In this document: positions 23,754 to 33,249 of the stretch, piece by piece
How positions within the stretch are numbered: position 1 is the stretch's first letter
Layout: each line of letters begins with the position of its first letter
Assembly (NCBI GenBank): GCA_046292345.1
Contig: JBKBRC010000007.1
Span: 1-64,000, forward strand
Direction of reading: 5' to 3'
Source: JBKBRC01 sp046292345
GTDB taxonomy: Bacteria; Bacteroidota; Rhodothermia; Rhodothermales; Rubricoccaceae
DNA: 64,000 bases
The notes under the pieces: generated by a model
Seen by the model: the letters and a program-made list of their open reading frames with translations, nothing else
Databases searched by the model: none
What the model was told of the DNA's origin: nothing
Position numbers and translations under genes: made by a program

Positions 23754-24845
23754 CTAGACGCCCGAGAGGCGGTCGGCGCGGCGGAGCAGGGCGAGGAAGA
23801 ACGGCACGCCGCAGAGCGCCGTCAGGACACCCACAGGCACCTCCTGCCCCGCCAGCACAGTGCGTGCGGCGAGGTCGGCCAGGACGAGGAATACGGCGCC
23901 GGCAGCGAAGGCGAGTGGCACCACGCGCCGGTGCGGCACGCCGGCGGCCAGCCGTACGGCGTGGGGCACGATCAGGCCCACGAAGCCGATCACGCCGGAG
24001 GCGGCCACGAGCACGCCCGTGACGAGGGCCGCGAGCAGCAGCAGACCGCGCTTGAGCGCCTCGACGGGCACGCCGAGCGCGGCGGCCGGCTCCTCGCCCG
24101 TTGTGAGCAGGTCGAGCGGGCGCGCGAGTAGCCACAGCGCCGCGGTGCCGGCGAGCGATGCTCCGAGCGGCGCCCAGACGGCAGACCAGCGCGCGCCGGC
24201 GAGCGAGCCGAGCAGCCAGAACAGGACGGCGCGCAGGCGGTCCGGGCTGGGCGAGGCGAACGTGACGAACGCTGTCACGGCGGCCAGCAGCGACGAGAGC
24301 GCGACGCCGGCCAGCAGCAGCCGCGCCGTGGAGAGGTGCGTGCCCTTGCGCGCGATGACGAACACGAGCGTCACGGCGAGCCAGGCGCCGAGCACGGCGG
24401 CCAGCGGCATCGTGAGCGCGCGCGAGGCGACGGCCGGGAGGAAGCCGAGGTAGAACAGGGCCGCGCCGGCGCTTGCGCCGCTCGAGACGCCGAGCAGGTA
24501 GGGCTCGGCGAGCGGGTTGCGCACGAGCGCCTGCATGGCCACGCCGACCACCGCGAGCCCCCCGCCGACGGCGAGCGCGAGCACGACGCGCGGCGCGCGG
24601 AGCTGCCACACGATGGCGTGTGCGACCGGGTCGCCCTGCCCGCGCAGCGCCGCCCACACGCGCGCCGCGCCGAGCTCGGCGCTGCCGGCGAAGAGGGCCA
24701 GCCCGGCCGCCAGCGCGCCGAGCGCGAGCAGCCCGAGCGCGGCCGGGAGCGTCCCGCTCAGGAGGGGGACCAGAGGGCGGCTCACGGGGCGGCTCACGGG
24801 GCGGCTCACGGGGCGGCTCACGGGGCGGCTCACGGGGCGGCTCAC
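23754..24845 (-). CDS. FecCD/BtuC-family ABC transporter permease
   Basis: Membrane component of an iron-siderophore or cobalamin importer. 363 aa with about ten hydrophobic segments; family motifs include LRAPRVVLALAVGGGLAVVG, MQALVRNPLAEPYLLGVSSG, and GFVGLIVPHAVRLAAG near the C-terminus. The chosen start is the GTG at 24845, whose bases form GTGA with the stop of the substrate-binding protein. This places a (VSRP) repeat at the N-terminus, encoded by a 12-bp DNA repeat with a GTG in every unit, so several starts are possible. An upstream ATG at 24989 would run deep into the neighbouring gene. No ATPase gene follows, so an ATPase elsewhere must serve it. Confidence 0.9.
   Translation of the reverse strand: MSRPVSRPVSRPVSRPVSRPVSRPLVPLLSGTLPAALGLLALGALAAGLALFAGSAELGAARVWAALRGQGDPVAHAIVWQLRAPRVVLALAVGGGLAVVGVAMQALVRNPLAEPYLLGVSSGASAGAALFYLGFLPAVASRALTMPLAAVLGAWLAVTLVFVIARKGTHLSTARLLLAGVALSSLLAAVTAFVTFASPSPDRLRAVLFWLLGSLAGARWSAVWAPLGASLAGTAALWLLARPLDLLTTGEEPAAALGVPVEALKRGLLLLAALVTGVLVAASGVIGFVGLIVPHAVRLAAGVPHRRVVPLAFAAGAVFLVLADLAARTVLAGQEVPVGVLTALCGVPFFLALLRRADRLSGV
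24781..24840. repeat. 12-bp tandem repeat, 5 perfect copies, at the BtuF-BtuC-like junction
   Basis: Unit ctcacggggcgg, five identical copies with partial copies on both sides. On the minus strand each unit supplies GTGAGC, that is, a GTG start codon and, in another frame, a TGA stop. It encodes VSRP repeats at the permease N-terminus and borders the stop of the binding protein. Confidence 0.95.
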
Positions 24846-25753
24846 GCGGCGCCGGCGGCGAAAAGGCCCGGGTGGAGCAGCCGCGCGAGGCGCTCGAGGG
24901 CCTCGGCCAGACGCGGGCCGGGACGCGCGACGAGGTCGGGAGCGAGCGCGTACACGCGGCCCTCGCGCACGGCGGGCGTGTCCAGCCACGCCGGGTGCGC
25001 GTCGGTGAGCCGCCGCCGGTCGTAGCCCTCGGGCGCGAGGACGACGATGACGTCGGGCGCCTGCTCGAGCGCGAACGCCTCGCTCAGCCGGACCTCGAGC
25101 CCCTCGAAGGCGTCGGTCAGGTTGAGCCCCCCGGCAGCGCGCACGAGGTCGCTCTGGTACGCGTCGCGCCCGAAGGCGCGCAGCGCGTCGCCGGTGCCGG
25201 CGAGCAGCAGCACGCGCGGTCGCTCGGCGCCGGCCACGATGCGGGCCACCTCGGCCTGCCGGAGTTCGAACTGCGCGGCCGCCGGCGCGCCCCCCGCCGC
25301 TCCGAGCAGCCGGTCGAGCGTGCGCAGCGCGCGCGGGACGTCGTCGAGCGTGCGCAGCGAGAAGAAGTAGGACGGAATGCCGAACTCAGCGAGGCGCCCG
25401 ACGGCCTCGGGGCGGTTGGCCTGCTCGGCGGCGAGCACGAGGTCGGGCGCGAGCGCGACGAGCCGCTGGACGTCGGGCGGGTGCGACGGGAGGCGGGGCA
25501 GCGTCTCGAGGCCGGACGGGAGGCTGTCGGCCTGACTCACGCCCGCGAGCCGGTCCGCGCCGGCAGCCAGGGTAACGAGGTCGGCCAGGCCGGGCGCGAG
25601 CGTGACGACGCGCGCGGCCGGCCCCTCGAGCGCGAGCGTCCGGCCGAGGTCGTCCACAAGGGGCGCGTCGGCGGGGGCATCGGGGCGGCAGGCGCCGAGC
25701 AGAACGAGGACGAGCGGTAGCGCGCGCCGGAGTGCGCGGACGAGCGGGGGCAC
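24842..25753 (-). CDS. BtuF-like substrate-binding lipoprotein
   Basis: 303-aa periplasmic binding protein of the cobalamin/siderophore class. The N-terminus carries a lipoprotein signal (RALPLVLVLLGAC, lipobox LGAC). Conserved parts are DDLGRTLALEGPAARVVTLA, the first-lobe element ADRLAGVSQAD, and LAPDLVLAAEQANRPEAVGR typical of BtuF. Its stop overlaps the permease GTG start in GTGA, so the two are translationally coupled. It is divergent from the lipid kinase gene with 87 bases between them. No cobalamin riboswitch was seen upstream. Cobalamin versus iron chelate cannot be told from sequence alone. Confidence 0.88.
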   Translation of the reverse strand: MPPLVRALRRALPLVLVLLGACRPDAPADAPLVDDLGRTLALEGPAARVVTLAPGLADLVTLAAGADRLAGVSQADSLPSGLETLPRLPSHPPDVQRLVALAPDLVLAAEQANRPEAVGRLAEFGIPSYFFSLRTLDDVPRALRTLDRLLGAAGGAPAAAQFELRQAEVARIVAGAERPRVLLLAGTGDALRAFGRDAYQSDLVRAAGGLNLTDAFEGLEVRLSEAFALEQAPDVIVVLAPEGYDRRRLTDAHPAWLDTPAVREGRVYALAPDLVARPGPRLAEALERLARLLHPGLFAAGAA

Positions 25754-25840
25754 GGGGCGGCAGGCAAGAGAGGACCGGATAACTTAGGCCCGTCCGCCCG
25801 GCGCCTTCGCACGGGTCTGCCCGCGACTCGGCCGCCACGC

Positions 25841-26863
25841 ATGCGCTACGCGTTCATCCTCAACCCCGCCGCGCGCAGCGGCCGCGCCGCACGGCTCCGC
25901 GGGGCGCTCGCCGAGGGCTGCCGCGCGCATGGCCTGGACGCGCGCTTCGCCGAGACGCGCGCGCCGGGCGACGCGCGGGCGCTCGCCCACGTCCTTGCCC
26001 GGGACGCCGACGTCGTGGTGGCCGTCGGCGGGGATGGCACGGTGGGCGAGGTGGTCGAAGGGCTGCTCGCCCCCGGTGCGCGCGGCACTGCGCGCGGCAC
26101 CGCGCGCCGCGCTGCGCTTGGCGTCGTGCCGGCGGGCACGGGCAACGACTTCGCAGCGCACTTCGGTTTCCCGCAACGCTTGGCGGGCGCGCTCGACGTG
26201 CTGCGCGCGGCGCAGCGCCGGCCCCTCGACGTGCTTCGCCTCCGCGGCACTTCAGGCGGCGCCGGGGGCGGGCAGGCCTGGGAACGCGTCGTCGTCAACG
26301 GCCTCGGGCTCGGCTTCGACGCGGCCGCTGCGGCCGGTGCCGGCCGTTTCAAGCGCCTCGGCGGGCACCTGGCCTACCTGGCCTCCGTGCTCTCGCTGCT
26401 GCGCACCTGGGCGCCGCCACCGCTGCGCGTCGCGCTCACGGCCGAGCCGGGAGGGCCGCCGTGTCCGCTCTGGTTAGGGCCGACGTTCCTGCTCGAGCTC
26501 GGCAACGGCTCTTCGGTCGGGGGCGGCTTCCGCCTCACGCCCGACGCCGACCCCGCGGACGGCCGGCTCGACGTGTGTCTCGTGCGGGAGGTCCCCGTGT
26601 GGCGGGTGCTGCGTCTGCTGCCGCGCGTCTTCTCCGGGGGGCACGTCGGGGCGCCCGAGGTGACGATGGCGCGTGGGGCGTGCGTGACGGTCGAGGCGCT
26701 CGGTGCGCCCGTCCCGGCCCACCTCGACGGCGAGGACTTGCCCGGCGGCCTCCGGCGCCTGGAGGCGAGCGTCCTGCCAGCGGCGCTCGCGCTCGTCGCG
26801 CCGCCCTCGCGCGCGCCGGCGCGTTCAGGGCGTGCGAAGTCCCAAAAAGAGACGAGCCTGTAG
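25841..26863 (+). CDS. diacylglycerol kinase/YegS-like lipid kinase
   Basis: 340-aa ATP-dependent lipid kinase of the DagK fold. The nucleotide-binding motif VAVGGDGTVGEVVEGLL lies near residues 60-76. The start FILNPAARSG and PAGTGNDFAAHFGFP (catalytic glycine/asparagine region) also match. The second lobe contains VVVNGLGLGFDAAAAAG and the closing domain LDGEDLPGG. No membrane helices. A short 12-bp repeat near 26077-26100 inserts GTARGTARR between strands. It likely phosphorylates diacylglycerol or a related lipid; the true substrate of this subgroup varies. Divergent from the BtuF-like gene. Confidence 0.92.
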   Translation: MRYAFILNPAARSGRAARLRGALAEGCRAHGLDARFAETRAPGDARALAHVLARDADVVVAVGGDGTVGEVVEGLLAPGARGTARGTARRAALGVVPAGTGNDFAAHFGFPQRLAGALDVLRAAQRRPLDVLRLRGTSGGAGGGQAWERVVVNGLGLGFDAAAAAGAGRFKRLGGHLAYLASVLSLLRTWAPPPLRVALTAEPGGPPCPLWLGPTFLLELGNGSSVGGGFRLTPDADPADGRLDVCLVREVPVWRVLRLLPRVFSGGHVGAPEVTMARGACVTVEALGAPVPAHLDGEDLPGGLRRLEASVLPAALALVAPPSRAPARSGRAKSQKETSL

Positions 26864-26921
26864 ATAGCACAGCTCGTTTACCTTTTGTAACATCCCGGCC
26901 ACGCTCGCCCCCCGCCGCCGC

Positions 26922-28313
<1,392 letters not shown>

Positions 28314-28334
28314 GACGGCCCGCGCGCCCTCCCC

Positions 28335-29171
28335 ATGACCGAACAGGAACGCGAGGCGCTCGCCCGCCGACTCTCCGCCCCTCCCGCTACTGCCGCCGGA
28401 GCCCCGGCCGGGCTCGATGCCGCGCTCGAGCGCATGATCGGCGCCGGCGCGAGCCGCTTCGGCCTCCGCGCCGACCGCACCGGCGCCGCCGACGCGTGCG
28501 CGCTCGCGCCCCCGCTGGCGCGCCTGATCGACCACACAGTGCTCAAGCCGGACACGACCGAGCAGGTGGTGCGCGAGCTGTGCGCCGAGGCGCGCACGTA
28601 CTGCTTCGCGAGCGTCTGCGTCAGCCCGGTGTGGGTGCCCGTGGCGGCCGAGGAGCTCGCCGGCGCCACCCCGAAGGTGTGCACGGTCGTCGGCTTCCCG
28701 CACGGCGCGGTGCGCACGCCCGTCAAGGCGTTCGAGACCGAACTGGCCGTGCGCGACGGCGCCGACGAGATCGACATGGTGATCGGCATCGGGCGGCTCA
28801 AGTCCGGTCGCTACGCCGAGGTCGAGGACGACATCCGGGCCGTGGTGGAGGCGGCGCAGGGCCGCACGGTAAAGGTGATCCTCGAGACGGCGCTCCTGAC
28901 TGACGAGGAGAAGGTGATCGCGTGCGTGCTGGCGCAGAACGCTGGCGCGGACTTCGTCAAGACCTCGACGGGCTTCGCCTCGGGCGGGGCCTCGCCGCAA
29001 GACGTGGCTCTGATGCGCCGCGTCGTGGGAGACACGATGGGCGTGAAGGCCTCCGGAGGCATCCGCTCGCTCGAGGACGCCCTGGCGATGGTCGAGCACG
29101 GCGCCACGCGCCTGGGCGCGAGCGCGTCGGTAGCTATCTTGAAAGGGCTCACGTCCGACAGCGCCTACTAA
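28335..29171 (+). CDS. deoC: deoxyribose-phosphate aldolase
   Basis: Cleaves 2-deoxyribose-5-phosphate to glyceraldehyde-3-phosphate and acetaldehyde in nucleoside breakdown. 278 aa, about 50 longer than most, because of a poorly conserved Ala/Pro-rich N-terminal stretch before LARLIDHTVLKPDTTEQVV. The Schiff-base lysine is in VKVILETALLTDEEK and the activating lysine in DFVKTSTGF. The phosphate-binding end KASGGIRSLEDALAM is present. It begins 22 bases after the response regulator and is followed at 13 bases by the SPOR lipoprotein, so co-transcription is likely. Confidence 0.96.
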   Translation: MTEQEREALARRLSAPPATAAGAPAGLDAALERMIGAGASRFGLRADRTGAADACALAPPLARLIDHTVLKPDTTEQVVRELCAEARTYCFASVCVSPVWVPVAAEELAGATPKVCTVVGFPHGAVRTPVKAFETELAVRDGADEIDMVIGIGRLKSGRYAEVEDDIRAVVEAAQGRTVKVILETALLTDEEKVIACVLAQNAGADFVKTSTGFASGGASPQDVALMRRVVGDTMGVKASGGIRSLEDALAMVEHGATRLGASASVAILKGLTSDSAY

Positions 29172-29183
29172 GCCGCCCCCGCC

Positions 29184-29729
29184 ATGCGCCGCTCCCTGCT
29201 CGCCTCCGCTGCGCTCGGCCTTGCGCTCACCGTGGCCGCGTGCGCCCCCTCGGCCCCCCGCGTGGTCGTCGAGGAGCAGGCGCCGCCACCGCCTGCGTTC
29301 CCGGCCTACGAGTCGTTCGACCCGTCTGCATACAACGCGCGCCCGCCGCTGCGCGCCGAGGTCGTGCACGACGTGCCGGCGCGGCAGATGCAGGGCCGCG
29401 TGGACCTGCCCGGTAGCACGCCTGCGGCGCCCCGTGAGCGCGAGGCGCGGCAGGTGGAGGGCCTGCGCGTGCAGATCTTCGCCTCCCCGGACCGCGCCGC
29501 GGCCGAGCGCGTGCGGGCCGAGGCGCTCGCGTGGTGGCAGACGGCTCGCCGCGAGCCGCGGGCGCCGGCGCTGGAGATGGAGGCCATCATTGCCTACATG
29601 CAGCCCACGTACCGCGTCCGCCTCGGCGCCTTCGCTTCGCAGGCCGAGGCCGATGCCGCGCTCGCCTTCGTGCGCCGCCGCTACGCGGACGCGTTTCTGG
29701 TGCCGGACCTGATCACGGTCTACGAGTGA
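29184..29729 (+). CDS. SPOR-domain lipoprotein
   Basis: 181 aa. The N-terminus MRRSLLASAALGLALTVAAC is a lipoprotein signal with lipobox VAAC. A Pro/Ala-rich linker follows, then a C-terminal SPOR domain of about 75 residues (VEGLRVQIFASPDRAAAERV to YRVRLGAFASQAEADAALAF). SPOR domains bind septal peptidoglycan lacking stem peptides, so a role at the division site or in general wall binding is likely. It ends 100 bases before the convergent MBL-fold gene. In that gap is a 15-bp repeat, two copies. Confidence 0.85.
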   Translation: MRRSLLASAALGLALTVAACAPSAPRVVVEEQAPPPPAFPAYESFDPSAYNARPPLRAEVVHDVPARQMQGRVDLPGSTPAAPREREARQVEGLRVQIFASPDRAAAERVRAEALAWWQTARREPRAPALEMEAIIAYMQPTYRVRLGAFASQAEADAALAFVRRRYADAFLVPDLITVYE

Positions 29730-29762
29730 TTCCGCCCGCGAGTCGACCGGGCCGCCCCGGAC

Positions 29763-29792
29763 GTCCTCTGGCTGTCGGTCCTCTGGCTGTCG
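29763..29792. repeat. 15-bp tandem repeat between convergent genes
   Basis: Unit gtcctctggctgtcg, two perfect copies followed by an 8-base partial copy. It lies 33 bases past the stop of the SPOR lipoprotein. Confidence 0.85.
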
Positions 29793-29829
29793 GTCCTCAG
29801 GGGGCGCGTGCCTCGGCAGTAGGAGTGCC

Positions 29830-30579
29830 TCAGCGGGCCAGGGGGATGGTCTCGCCGTCGGTGCCATAGCTCGTGCGCGAGAACCACTGCCGCGCTTCGG
29901 CGAGCGCCTCGTCGCCCGGATGCGCGGGCAGGTGGACGAGCACAAGTTGCCCCGCGCCGGCCTCGGCGGCCGTCCGCGCGGCCTCCTCGGCCGAGGCATG
30001 CACGCCGGGCTTGCTGCCCGTGGCCTCGTGCACGAGCAGGTCGGCCTCGCGCGCCAGCTCGGTCACGACCGGCGCGCGCGCCGTATCGGACGAGTAGGCG
30101 ACGGCTGCGCCGCCGGCAGCCTCCACGCGCAGCCCGATCGTCGGCACGGGATGGACGACCGGCCAGGCGGCGACGGCGAACGTGTCGTCGCGTAGCACGG
30201 GCGCCTTCGGCTCGAGCGGCACCGGGTGCCACGTACGCTCCGGCACGTCCGTCCAGCCCTCGAGGTCGAACACGTCCAGAAGCCGGCGCGCGCACGAGAG
30301 CGCCCGCTCCGGGCCATAGACGGGAATCGGAGCGCGCCGCCCGAGCAGCCATAGCTTCTCAACGAGGAGCGGGAAGCCGCCCACGTGATCCGGGTGCTCG
30401 TGCGTGAGAATCACGGCCGAGACCGCCGCGGCGTCCAGGCCGGCCGCGAGCAGGCGTTGCACCGCGTCCCCGCCGCAATCCACGAGGATGAACTGTCCGT
30501 CGTGCTCGAGCGCCAGCATCGTCGTGGTGCGCGAGCCGTCGGCCTCGGCGGAGCCGGTACCGAGCAGGTGAACTGTCAT
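29830..30579 (-). CDS. MBL-fold metallo-hydrolase, RNase Z-like
   Basis: 249-aa metallo-beta-lactamase-fold protein. It carries the motif HEHPDHVGG (HxHxDH) near residue 60, GSAEADGSRTTTMLALEHDG at the start, and later YSSDTARAP and LLVHEATGSKPG, which supply the remaining zinc ligands. The opening HLLGTGSAEADGSR is characteristic of the RNase Z (tRNase Z) branch, but the long exosite arm of true RNase Z is not obvious. It could process tRNA 3' ends or hydrolyse another phosphodiester or ester. Convergent with the SPOR gene. Confidence 0.85.
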   Translation of the reverse strand: MTVHLLGTGSAEADGSRTTTMLALEHDGQFILVDCGGDAVQRLLAAGLDAAAVSAVILTHEHPDHVGGFPLLVEKLWLLGRRAPIPVYGPERALSCARRLLDVFDLEGWTDVPERTWHPVPLEPKAPVLRDDTFAVAAWPVVHPVPTIGLRVEAAGGAAVAYSSDTARAPVVTELAREADLLVHEATGSKPGVHASAEEAARTAAEAGAGQLVLVHLPAHPGDEALAEARQWFSRTSYGTDGETIPLAR

Positions 30580-30668
30580 GGCGAGTCTGGCGGGGCGAGA
30601 GACGGACGTCGTACGCGCAGGCGCGCCATCTGGCTCAAGCCATACCGGAGATTCTGCACGGCGGGGGC

Positions 30669-31673
30669 TCAGCGCTTGCGGGTCACGATGTAGGCGGCCA
30701 GGCCGATGAGCGACTCGCGCGCGGCCGAGGGAGGAAACGCCTCGAGGGCGGCGGCGGCCTCGTGCGCGAGCGCCTCCATACGCGTACGCGCGTAGTCGAG
30801 CCCGCCCCGCCGGCGTACGAAGGCGATCACCTCGGCCGTGTCATCGGCCGATTTGCGCTTCTTGCGCACGATGCGCATGATCTGGCGGCGCTCGGCCTCG
30901 GTGGCGCCGGCGAGCGCGGCGATGAGCGGGAGCGTGAGCTTTTTCTCCTGGAGGTCGAGCCCGAGCGGCTTGCCCACGTCGACCGCGTCGTAGTCGAAGA
31001 GGTCGTCGCGGATCTGGAACGCGAGCCCGAGCCGCTCGCCGATGGCCTTCACGCGCGCAACCGTGGGGGCGTCCGCGCCGGCGCTGACGGCGCCGCAGGC
31101 CATGCAGGCCGCGATGAGCGAGGCCGTCTTGTCGGAGATGATGCGGAAGTAGCTCGTCTCGTCGGTGTCGAGCGTGCGGGCCTTCTCGATCTGGAGCAGC
31201 TCGCCCTCGCTCATGCGCCGCACGGCATCGGAGACGACGTGCAGCAGCTCGTAGTCGCGCGCGTCGAGCGCGAGCAGTAGGCCGCGGCTGAGCAGAAAGT
31301 CGCCGAGGAGGACGGCGACCTTGTTCTTCCACAGCGCGTTGATCGAGAACGCGCCGCGGCGGCGCTCGGCCTCGTCCACGACGTCGTCGTGGACGAGCGT
31401 GGCCGTGTGCAGCAGCTCGACGAGCGCGGCGCCGCGGTAGCTCGCCGGCGTGACGCCGCCGCAGAGCCGGGCCGAGAGCAGCACGAGCGTCGGGCGGATC
31501 TCTTTACCCTTCTGCCGCAGCACGTACTGTGTGACGACGTCGAGCAGACGCACGCGCGAGCGCATGGCGTCGCGGAAGTAGCGCCGGAACACTTTCAGGT
31601 CGCCCTCGACCGGCTCGCGGAGGGCAGCGAGCCCGCGCGGCGCGGCGGGCAGAGGGGCGAGGGCGGGTTCCAT
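30669..31673 (-). CDS. polyprenyl diphosphate synthase (long-chain)
   Basis: Trans-prenyltransferase that extends an allylic diphosphate with isopentenyl units, here most likely the side chain of menaquinone. 334 aa. First aspartate-rich motif in TLVHDDVVDEAERRRGAFS (DDxxD), second in FQIRDDLFDYDAVDVGKP, each followed by the usual KK and Gln region. The family GKEIRPTLVLLSARL is near residue 60. Chain length cannot be read with certainty; the residues before DDxxD (LHTATLV) suit a long-chain enzyme. It lies 84 bases from the DUF2851 gene upstream on the same strand. Confidence 0.95.
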   Translation of the reverse strand: MEPALAPLPAAPRGLAALREPVEGDLKVFRRYFRDAMRSRVRLLDVVTQYVLRQKGKEIRPTLVLLSARLCGGVTPASYRGAALVELLHTATLVHDDVVDEAERRRGAFSINALWKNKVAVLLGDFLLSRGLLLALDARDYELLHVVSDAVRRMSEGELLQIEKARTLDTDETSYFRIISDKTASLIAACMACGAVSAGADAPTVARVKAIGERLGLAFQIRDDLFDYDAVDVGKPLGLDLQEKKLTLPLIAALAGATEAERRQIMRIVRKKRKSADDTAEVIAFVRRRGGLDYARTRMEALAHEAAAALEAFPPSAARESLIGLAAYIVTRKR

Positions 31674-31754
31674 GCGAGCGTGGCTTTCAGTTGTTGCTGA
31701 AAGTACCCTACTCGCGCGGTGCTTCGGGGTTGCTCCGGCGGGCCAGCACGGCGG

Positions 31755-31786
31755 TTTTCACGCGCCGCTCACGCGGCGCGTGAAAA
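31755..31786. terminator. 14-bp perfect inverted repeat over the DUF2851 stop codon
   Basis: TTTTCACGCGCCGC and its exact complement GCGGCGCGTGAAAA face each other across a 4-base loop (TCAC). The DUF2851 stop codon (minus strand, 31760-31758) is inside the left arm, so its last codons form half of the hairpin. It could act as a terminator, although the T-run is within the stem. Confidence 0.55.
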
Positions 31787-33110
31787 TGGGGTAGAGCGTC
31801 CGGCCGATGGCGCAGCGCGCGCAGCGCCCCTCATCGCAGAAGTGCTGGGCAAGCTGGTGCAACCCCTGAGTGTCGAGGAGGCTGCGCGCGGCGTAGCCGG
31901 CCGCGGCGAAGCGCGCCGTGACGGTGTCAGCCTCCGGGGGGAGCGCAGCGAGTGTAGCGACGATGGCCCGCTCAGCGTGCGCGTCCTCGCGCTGCTCGGC
32001 CTCGAGCAGCAACGACGGCAGCACGGCCCCGGCGAGCAGGACGTCTACGCGTGCGCGTCCTGGAGCAGGCCTTCCGGGCGGCTGGAGCAGCCGACGCAGG
32101 GCGGCCACTGGCCGCTCGGCGTGCAGTGCGGCGTGCAGCCTCCCGAGCGGATCGTGGCGGAGAAGTCCCGGCGGCGCGTCTCCGTCGGCGGGGTAGAACA
32201 GCGCGGCGGCCTGCTCGAGGCGACGCGCGGGTGCGTTGGCGGGCCGCCCGCCCGGGTGCCATGCGCCCGGGGGGAGGGGCGTGAGCGCGTGCGCCTCGCG
32301 GAGCCGCGCGAAGCGGTCCGTGAGGTCGTCGGGGAAGAGGCCGGACGCGTGCAGCCCCGAGAGGCCGGTCACGAGCGCGAGCACGTCGCGCGCGGCGCCG
32401 AGGCGCCGCGCGAGCGCGAGCGGAAAACGGCGCGCCAGGCGCTCCATGGCGTCGGCATTGGCGCGGTAGCCGAGGCCGCGAAAGAGGCCGGCGAGCAGAA
32501 GCGCCTCGGGGTCGGGGCGCTGCGCGTAGCGCCGGGCGAGGCGCTCGGCGCGTACGCGCAGGCGCTCCACGCCAAGCGCCTCGACCCAGGCGCGCTGTAT
32601 CTCGACGGGGACGTCAGGCCAGCGGGGCGCGCACATGGGCGTGGGCCGTGGCGTGGCGTAGAAGGCATGGATGAGGCGCCGCAGCGAGCGGTCCAGGTGT
32701 GGCAGTAGCACCAGCTCGGGCAGCGGAGTTCCGTCGGCGCGGCGGAGCGTGCCCGTATGCTGGTCGGGCCCGAGGACGACGTGGAGCACGACGCGGTTGT
32801 AGGCCGGGTCGTCGTGGTGGCGGTGCGCGATCCAGTCGCCGCTCGTGCGGTGGACCTCCACGTCCCCGGCCCACTCGAGCGCGTCTGGCCCTTCGCCGAT
32901 GCGGATGCGCGCGGCTGAGAAGTCTGGTCCGGCCTCGAGGTTGAGCGTGCCAGGATCGAGGACGAGCAGGGGCAGGCCGTCGTGCGTGTGCAGGTTGCCC
33001 GGACGGTAGAGCCGCTGCGCCCAGGCGTCCTGGAGAACAGCCTCGGGAACGCGCGCTACGGGCGCGTCGGGCTCCCGGAAGAAGGGAGAAGCGTCAGGAC
33101 GAGTGCGCAC
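31758..33110 (-). CDS. DUF2851 family protein
   Basis: About 450 aa from the GTG at 33110, which matches the usual length of this family of Bacteroidota proteins. Matching segments are LTTHDGLPLLVLDPGTLNLE-like (here NLHTHDGLPLLVLDPGTLNL), GPDFSAARIRIG, WAGDVEVHRTSGDWIAHRHH and DDPAYNRVVLHVVL. The C-terminus has four cysteines, including CDEGRCARC, that could bind metal. Function is unknown. The open frame continues upstream to 33380 but that part overlaps the pgl gene and is not conserved, so I place the start at 33110. Its 3' end is inside a perfect inverted repeat. Confidence 0.85.
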   Translation of the reverse strand: MRTRPDASPFFREPDAPVARVPEAVLQDAWAQRLYRPGNLHTHDGLPLLVLDPGTLNLEAGPDFSAARIRIGEGPDALEWAGDVEVHRTSGDWIAHRHHDDPAYNRVVLHVVLGPDQHTGTLRRADGTPLPELVLLPHLDRSLRRLIHAFYATPRPTPMCAPRWPDVPVEIQRAWVEALGVERLRVRAERLARRYAQRPDPEALLLAGLFRGLGYRANADAMERLARRFPLALARRLGAARDVLALVTGLSGLHASGLFPDDLTDRFARLREAHALTPLPPGAWHPGGRPANAPARRLEQAAALFYPADGDAPPGLLRHDPLGRLHAALHAERPVAALRRLLQPPGRPAPGRARVDVLLAGAVLPSLLLEAEQREDAHAERAIVATLAALPPEADTVTARFAAAGYAARSLLDTQGLHQLAQHFCDEGRCARCAIGRTLYPIFTRRVSGA

Positions 33111-33249
33111 ATCTCTGAGGCATGACGTGCAGGCGAAGAACCCGCATGCCTGTGCGCGTAACCTTCTCCCTGAAATGTCCAGCTTTTGTGTCTTTCGGGC
33201 TTCCCTTCCGAACGGGGCGTCCGTCCGGTGGCGCTTCCGGAAGGAGACG

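Noticed and set aside
25754..25840. Cobalamin riboswitch upstream of the BtuF-like gene
   Set aside because: The gap is only 87 bases and no B12-box-like sequence is visible.
26864..26921. Bacteroidota-type promoter (TAnnTTTG) before the response regulator
   Set aside because: TACCTTTTG is close, but the spacing is off by one base and no upstream TTTG element lies at the right distance.
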